From the IMG/VR virus record IMGVR_UViG_3300049491_000668, positions 1 through 51,532 of that record: 51,532 nt of DNA, one strand, 5' to 3'. The notes below the pieces were generated by a model. That model made no database searches and had not been told where the DNA came from. It worked only from the letters and a program-made list of their open reading frames with translations. Positions 48,574 to 51,532 of the stretch are shown here, piece after piece; position 1 is the first letter of the stretch; every line of letters begins with the position of its first letter. The translations under genes and the position numbers were made by a program. The stretch is from a virus.

Positions 48574-49313
48574 CACAGTGCGTCCGGGTCGTCGTCTTCG
48601 AGCGTGGCTTGGATTTCTCGAACTGCCGGCTTTTCAGTCCGGTCAATCGACAAACCGGCATCGCGATTTTTGCCGGGGGTCTTCGCGAAGACACTGGCAG
48701 CTTCGGCGAGCGGCTTGCTGTGGGCGCGAGCCAGTTCGGATGGCAGCAGTTCGAGGGCCGCAGTGATCTTGCGCAGCGAGGCATAGATCACGTTGGCCTG
48801 GTGCCGCGCGTCATCGAGTGCCTTGTGCTTCACCCCCTCGAACGGCACTGCGGACGGTTGGATGCCTGCGGCGTCGACGATGGTCCGCATGTCGCGCACG
48901 GCGTCGAAGTACCAGGGTGCTTGCAGGCCGACGCCGCCGACGACGTATGCGTGTTCGAGTGCCGTGATGTCGAAACTTGATCCGTTACCCCATGGGCAGG
49001 GCTGACCGTTGAGACCTCGATACCAGGCTGCGAAACCGTCGAGTGCTGTGGCAAGGCTCACCTTGTCGTCGCGCCGAGCGTCGGAAAACAGTTCGCGTGC
49101 GGCCTGGCTTTGTTGCATCCACCACGTCAACGTCGAGCCCGAGACGTGTCCACATTGCATGGTCGAGTCGAGGTCGATTTCCTTGTAGAAGGTCGGTCCA
49201 TGCTTGCCGGTGTGCCGGTTGAAGGCAACGGCGCCGATGCTCAAGATGGCGCAATTCGCGCGTGTCGACAGCGTCTCAAGGTCGATCGATACATCTGTGA
49301 TTTCGTTGCTCAT
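48573..49313 (-). CDS. 3'-5' exonuclease, DexA/RNase H-fold
   Basis: A 246-residue DEDD exonuclease. Motif I is IDLET (D11, E13), motif II lies in NGSSFDITALEHAY, and motif III is HKALDDARHQANV near residue 165. These fit the T4 DexA / DUF5051 family. The C-terminal 60 residues form a linker with an acidic end (DDDPDAL). It may act in recombination with RdgC. ATG overlaps the upstream stop. Confidence 0.8.
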   Translation of the reverse strand: MSNEITDVSIDLETLSTRANCAILSIGAVAFNRHTGKHGPTFYKEIDLDSTMQCGHVSGSTLTWWMQQSQAARELFSDARRDDKVSLATALDGFAAWYRGLNGQPCPWGNGSSFDITALEHAYVVGGVGLQAPWYFDAVRDMRTIVDAAGIQPSAVPFEGVKHKALDDARHQANVIYASLRKITAALELLPSELARAHSKPLAEAASVFAKTPGKNRDAGLSIDRTEKPAVREIQATLEDDDPDAL

Positions 49314-49564
49314 GGCGCTTGCTCGTTCCCTTCGAGGTCGTCTTCCGTCAGGCCAAGAGGCCATGCCGGGTCGACCATGCCGAGCATCGTGACCGTCGCA
49401 GCGGGCTCGCTGTAGGTCGGATTGGCGTGCAGCAGCACGCCGTCGATGTCGATGATCTGGCCATCGAGCATGATGCGTTCGCCGACCGTGGGCTTGAAGT
49501 CAAGAATGCACTTCACCGGGTCGCGCTTCGCGTCGTTCGGGAATTCAATGACGATCATGGGCAT
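49310..49564 (-). CDS. Small beta-rich protein, unknown
   Basis: An 84-residue product with AAGGAG before ATG 49564 (ATG 49558 is the alternative). Beta-rich (IVIEFPNDAKRDPVKCILDF, GERIMLDGQIIDIDG) and ending in an acidic segment (TEDDLEGNEQAP). Unrecognised. Confidence 0.6.
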   Translation of the reverse strand: MPMIVIEFPNDAKRDPVKCILDFKPTVGERIMLDGQIIDIDGVLLHANPTYSEPAATVTMLGMVDPAWPLGLTEDDLEGNEQAP

Positions 49565-49591
49565 GGGTTTCTCCTTCCAGGGGGCTGTTGA

Positions 49592-49834
49592 TCAAAGTTC
49601 GTCATCGACCGGCTCGCCGGTCCACTTGTAGACGGTCTCATCACCGTCGAGGTCTTCTTCGGTGCGCACGCTGAGTTCGCCGTTGGCCACGCCGCGCACC
49701 GAGATTGCGCCAAGAACCGGCACACCCTTCTGACGCAGCCGTTCGAGGACTCGCACATTGGCGAGTACCTCGTTGTCGTTGAGGCGGGCTTGCAGGTCGC
49801 CGGGAAACCGGCATTCGATCGTTGTGATGGTCAC
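49592..49834 (-). CDS. Small acidic protein, unknown
   Basis: An 80-residue product from GTG 49834, overlapping the previous stop (GTGA). Sequence TITTIECRFPGDLQARLND, then an acidic C-terminus (TEEDLDGDETVY to EPVDDEL). Unrecognised. Confidence 0.6.
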   Translation of the reverse strand: MTITTIECRFPGDLQARLNDNEVLANVRVLERLRQKGVPVLGAISVRGVANGELSVRTEEDLDGDETVYKWTGEPVDDEL

Positions 49835-50079
49835 AGTTCGTCCCAACTTCCCTCTCGGCGCCAGATGCGCACGCCGGCTGTCTTGTAGATTTCGTCGACC
49901 TCGACATGCCGCATCGAGATCACCAGGCCGGCGCTCTTGCAGGCCGCACGCAGAAACTCAAGCTCCTGCCGCTGCGCGCCTTCGACGAAGAAGGAAGCGT
50001 TCAGGCGCATCGACTTGATCTTGATGAGGTACGCCTCGACGTGAGGTGCGCGAGGGCGCCCGCGGGGTCGTCCGTTCAC
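49831..50079 (-). CDS. Small protein, unknown
   Basis: An 82-residue product from GTG 50079, coupled on both sides by GTGA. A basic N-terminus (GRPRGRPRAPHVEAYLIKIKS) precedes a helix-strand region and ends REGSWDEL. Unrecognised; nucleic-acid binding is possible. Confidence 0.55.
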   Translation of the reverse strand: MNGRPRGRPRAPHVEAYLIKIKSMRLNASFFVEGAQRQELEFLRAACKSAGLVISMRHVEVDEIYKTAGVRIWRREGSWDEL

Positions 50080-50270
50080 GGCAACGTGCGCGTCAAGATG
50101 CTGCTGAGAGTCAGGCAGAACCACACGACGCCGAGGATGGTGTACTCGTCGCGCTGCGCTGCCCGGCAGAACGTGTTGCGCGACACGTCGAGTGCCAACC
50201 AGGCGATTGCCGCCGACCACAGGGCTGGCAGCACGAGCCACAGGCCGAAGTTCAGGTTGTTCCACATCAC
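50076..50270 (-). CDS. Small membrane protein
   Basis: A 64-residue protein with two hydrophobic helices (LWLVLPALWSAAIAWLAL; YTILGVVWFCLTLSSIL). AAGGAG lies seven bases before GTG 50270; ATG 50267 is the alternative. In an early operon such proteins may act in superinfection exclusion, which is inference. Confidence 0.6.
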   Translation of the reverse strand: MMWNNLNFGLWLVLPALWSAAIAWLALDVSRNTFCRAAQRDEYTILGVVWFCLTLSSILTRTLP

Positions 50271-50584
50271 GAGGGTGCTCCTTCAAGGTTGAGTTCAAGT
50301 TGTCCGATCGACTTGCGGACGGTTTTGGCGAGGTCGCGTTGTGCCGTCTTGTCGAGGTAGACGGCAAGGGTCTGCAAGTCCAAGCGCTCGGCTGCGGTCA
50401 GTTTCGGGCCACCACTGCCGACGCGAATCCACTTGTGCGGTGCGCGGTCAGGCATGGCGCCGTCGAAGCCGCAACGCAGCATTTCGGCAGCGCCGGCCGT
50501 GGCTTCAAGGCGTGCGATGGGCACCATGCCGGCCGGGTTGCCATCGCGGTCGCACAACAGCATCAACGAGGTGGGCGTGCTCAC
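50267..50584 (-). CDS. Small protein, unknown
   Basis: A 105-residue product from GTG 50584 (GTGA overlap). It has an N-terminal strand segment (LMLLCDRDGNPAGMVPIARL) and C-terminal helices (AERLDLQTLAVYLDKTAQRDL, VRKSIGQLELNL). Unrecognised. Confidence 0.55.
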   Translation of the reverse strand: MSTPTSLMLLCDRDGNPAGMVPIARLEATAGAAEMLRCGFDGAMPDRAPHKWIRVGSGGPKLTAAERLDLQTLAVYLDKTAQRDLAKTVRKSIGQLELNLEGAPS

Positions 50585-51528
50585 AGTTCGTCCTCGGGGT
50601 TGAGTTCGCCACCCATCTCGGCAGCGACGGCCAGAAGGGCTTGCGGGTAGGTGAGGGCGACGATCCATGCGAATGACTGGAATGCCGCTGCACGGTCGCC
50701 AGGAGAGAGGCCGGCGCCATCGGCCATGCGCGTGCCGTCAGCAAACGTGCAGCCGCGCATGCGCAGGCTGTCATCGAGGCGGAAGGCAAGACGGGGTTCG
50801 CCGTCATCGAGGAAGGTCAGGCCAAGTTCGCTGACCTTGTAGTCTTGCTTCGCCAGGCTCTGCACCTCGTGCGCTGCGATGTCACGCTCGCGGATGCGCA
50901 CGGTGCGTTTGTCGGCGCCCTTGAGGACTGCCGAGTTGTGCAACGTCAGGTTCTCGCCGAGCGCAATGTCGGTGGTCACGAAGGCGGTGAGGGCATTGCC
51001 GACATCGCGATTGACGTTGAAGGGAACTGGCGTGAACTTCGAGAGCGTCTCGAAAGCGCCCTTCAGCACCCCACAGCACTCGTCGATCTTCTTCTGGCTG
51101 GCACTGAAGACGAACAGCCAATCCTTGATGAACATGCAGTGCACGAGCGTGCGGCGGATGAAGGCACGGGGAAGCAACTCGAACTCGACCTCGTCGCGCA
51201 GTTCGGCATATTCCTTCTTGCTGCACTTGCCGTCGAGTTCGATCAGCAGTTCGACACGCTTGCGCAAATGTTCGTCGCGCACCTTGGCCGGCAAGATGCG
51301 TTCGTTGAACTGCACGAGCATGATGAACGCCGAAGACTCGATGTCGACGAGAAGCTCGCGGCCGATGGGCGCCAGGCCCATGGTGCGCCAGGCACCGCCC
51401 GCGGGATCAGCGGCAACGAAGGTTTCAAGGTGCGCGTCGAGGTTCCCGCCGCTGTACTTCTTGAGGTCGTTGAACACGTTGCGCTCGACGCGAAACGCGG
51501 CGACGTTCTTGAATGGGTTGCTTGCCAT
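50581..51528 (-). CDS. rdgC: Recombination-associated protein RdgC
   Basis: A 315-residue RdgC homologue. Family features: N-terminal NVAAFRVERN, then ERILPAKVRDEHLRKRVELL, ELLPRAFIRRTLVHCMFI and FVFSASQKKIDECC, with HEVQSLAKQDYKVSELGLTF near the C-terminus. RdgC forms a ring dimer around DNA and modulates RecA. Full length compared with the usual 300 or so. No ribosome binding site is visible in the four bases left in the window. Ends in an acidic PEDEL. Confidence 0.88.
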   Translation of the reverse strand: MASNPFKNVAAFRVERNVFNDLKKYSGGNLDAHLETFVAADPAGGAWRTMGLAPIGRELLVDIESSAFIMLVQFNERILPAKVRDEHLRKRVELLIELDGKCSKKEYAELRDEVEFELLPRAFIRRTLVHCMFIKDWLFVFSASQKKIDECCGVLKGAFETLSKFTPVPFNVNRDVGNALTAFVTTDIALGENLTLHNSAVLKGADKRTVRIRERDIAAHEVQSLAKQDYKVSELGLTFLDDGEPRLAFRLDDSLRMRGCTFADGTRMADGAGLSPGDRAAAFQSFAWIVALTYPQALLAVAAEMGGELNPEDEL

Positions 51529-51532
51529 GCCG

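Overview
The window reads as the genome, or nearly the whole genome, of a temperate siphovirus of a high-GC betaproteobacterium, probably Burkholderiales. Grounds: lambda-type packaging and head genes (GpA-like large terminase, gpW, portal, gpC-like protease with nested scaffold, gpD, gpE, gpZ- and gpU-like proteins), a long-tail module with frameshifted chaperone and tape measure, a tyrosine integrase beside what looks like the 3' end of a bacterial tRNA-Leu gene, uniformly high GC, and no host gene. The leftward operon starting at 51528 would be fed from across the window edge, so the sequence is probably a circle or circular permutation cut at an arbitrary point. This is inference.

Layout. 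1-374: AT-rich, gene-free, with a perfect 32-bp inverted repeat built of CTGCCT repeats (candidate replication origin) and the terminator of the primase operon. 375-3226 (minus): primase-helicase and a small HTH regulator. 3227-3341: divergent promoters. 3342-12127 (plus): MazG-like protein, Cas4/RecB-like DUF2800 nuclease, gp2.5/DUF2815-like ssDNA-binding protein, family B DNA polymerase, VRR-NUC nuclease and SNF2 helicase. Between the nuclease and the helicase, at 9009-10490, lies the most unusual part: three or four small cassettes separated by integron attC recombination sites, with no integron integrase. 12155-13119: regulators. 13106-22244: packaging, head and neck. 22314-35796: tail. 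35885-42442: membrane proteins, virion decoration or fibre proteins, including a 512-residue protein made of 21 repeats of 22 residues. 42444-43412: endolysin and Rz/Rz1 spanins. 43409-44468: possible accessory genes. 44416-45507 (minus): integrase, then attP. 45775-51528 (minus): a tightly overlapping early operon (Ogr-like zinc protein, excisionase-like protein, DexA-like exonuclease, RdgC and many small unknowns).

How it fits together. The primase-helicase, SSB, polymerase, helicase, nucleases and RdgC form a largely self-sufficient replication and recombination set. Early transcription appears to diverge from 3227-3341. A palindrome TCCAC-N5-GTGGA recurs at several gene starts and may be the operator of a phage regulator. 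Several middle or late promoters have a -10 box but no -35 box and are followed at once by a hairpin; an Ogr-like protein encoded at 46967-47266 is a candidate activator. Most genes overlap by ATGA or GTGA, so translation is strongly coupled.

The best candidate for a previously undescribed feature is the attC cassette array inside the phage replication module. The attC polarity appears opposite to that of the cassette genes, which all point with phage transcription.
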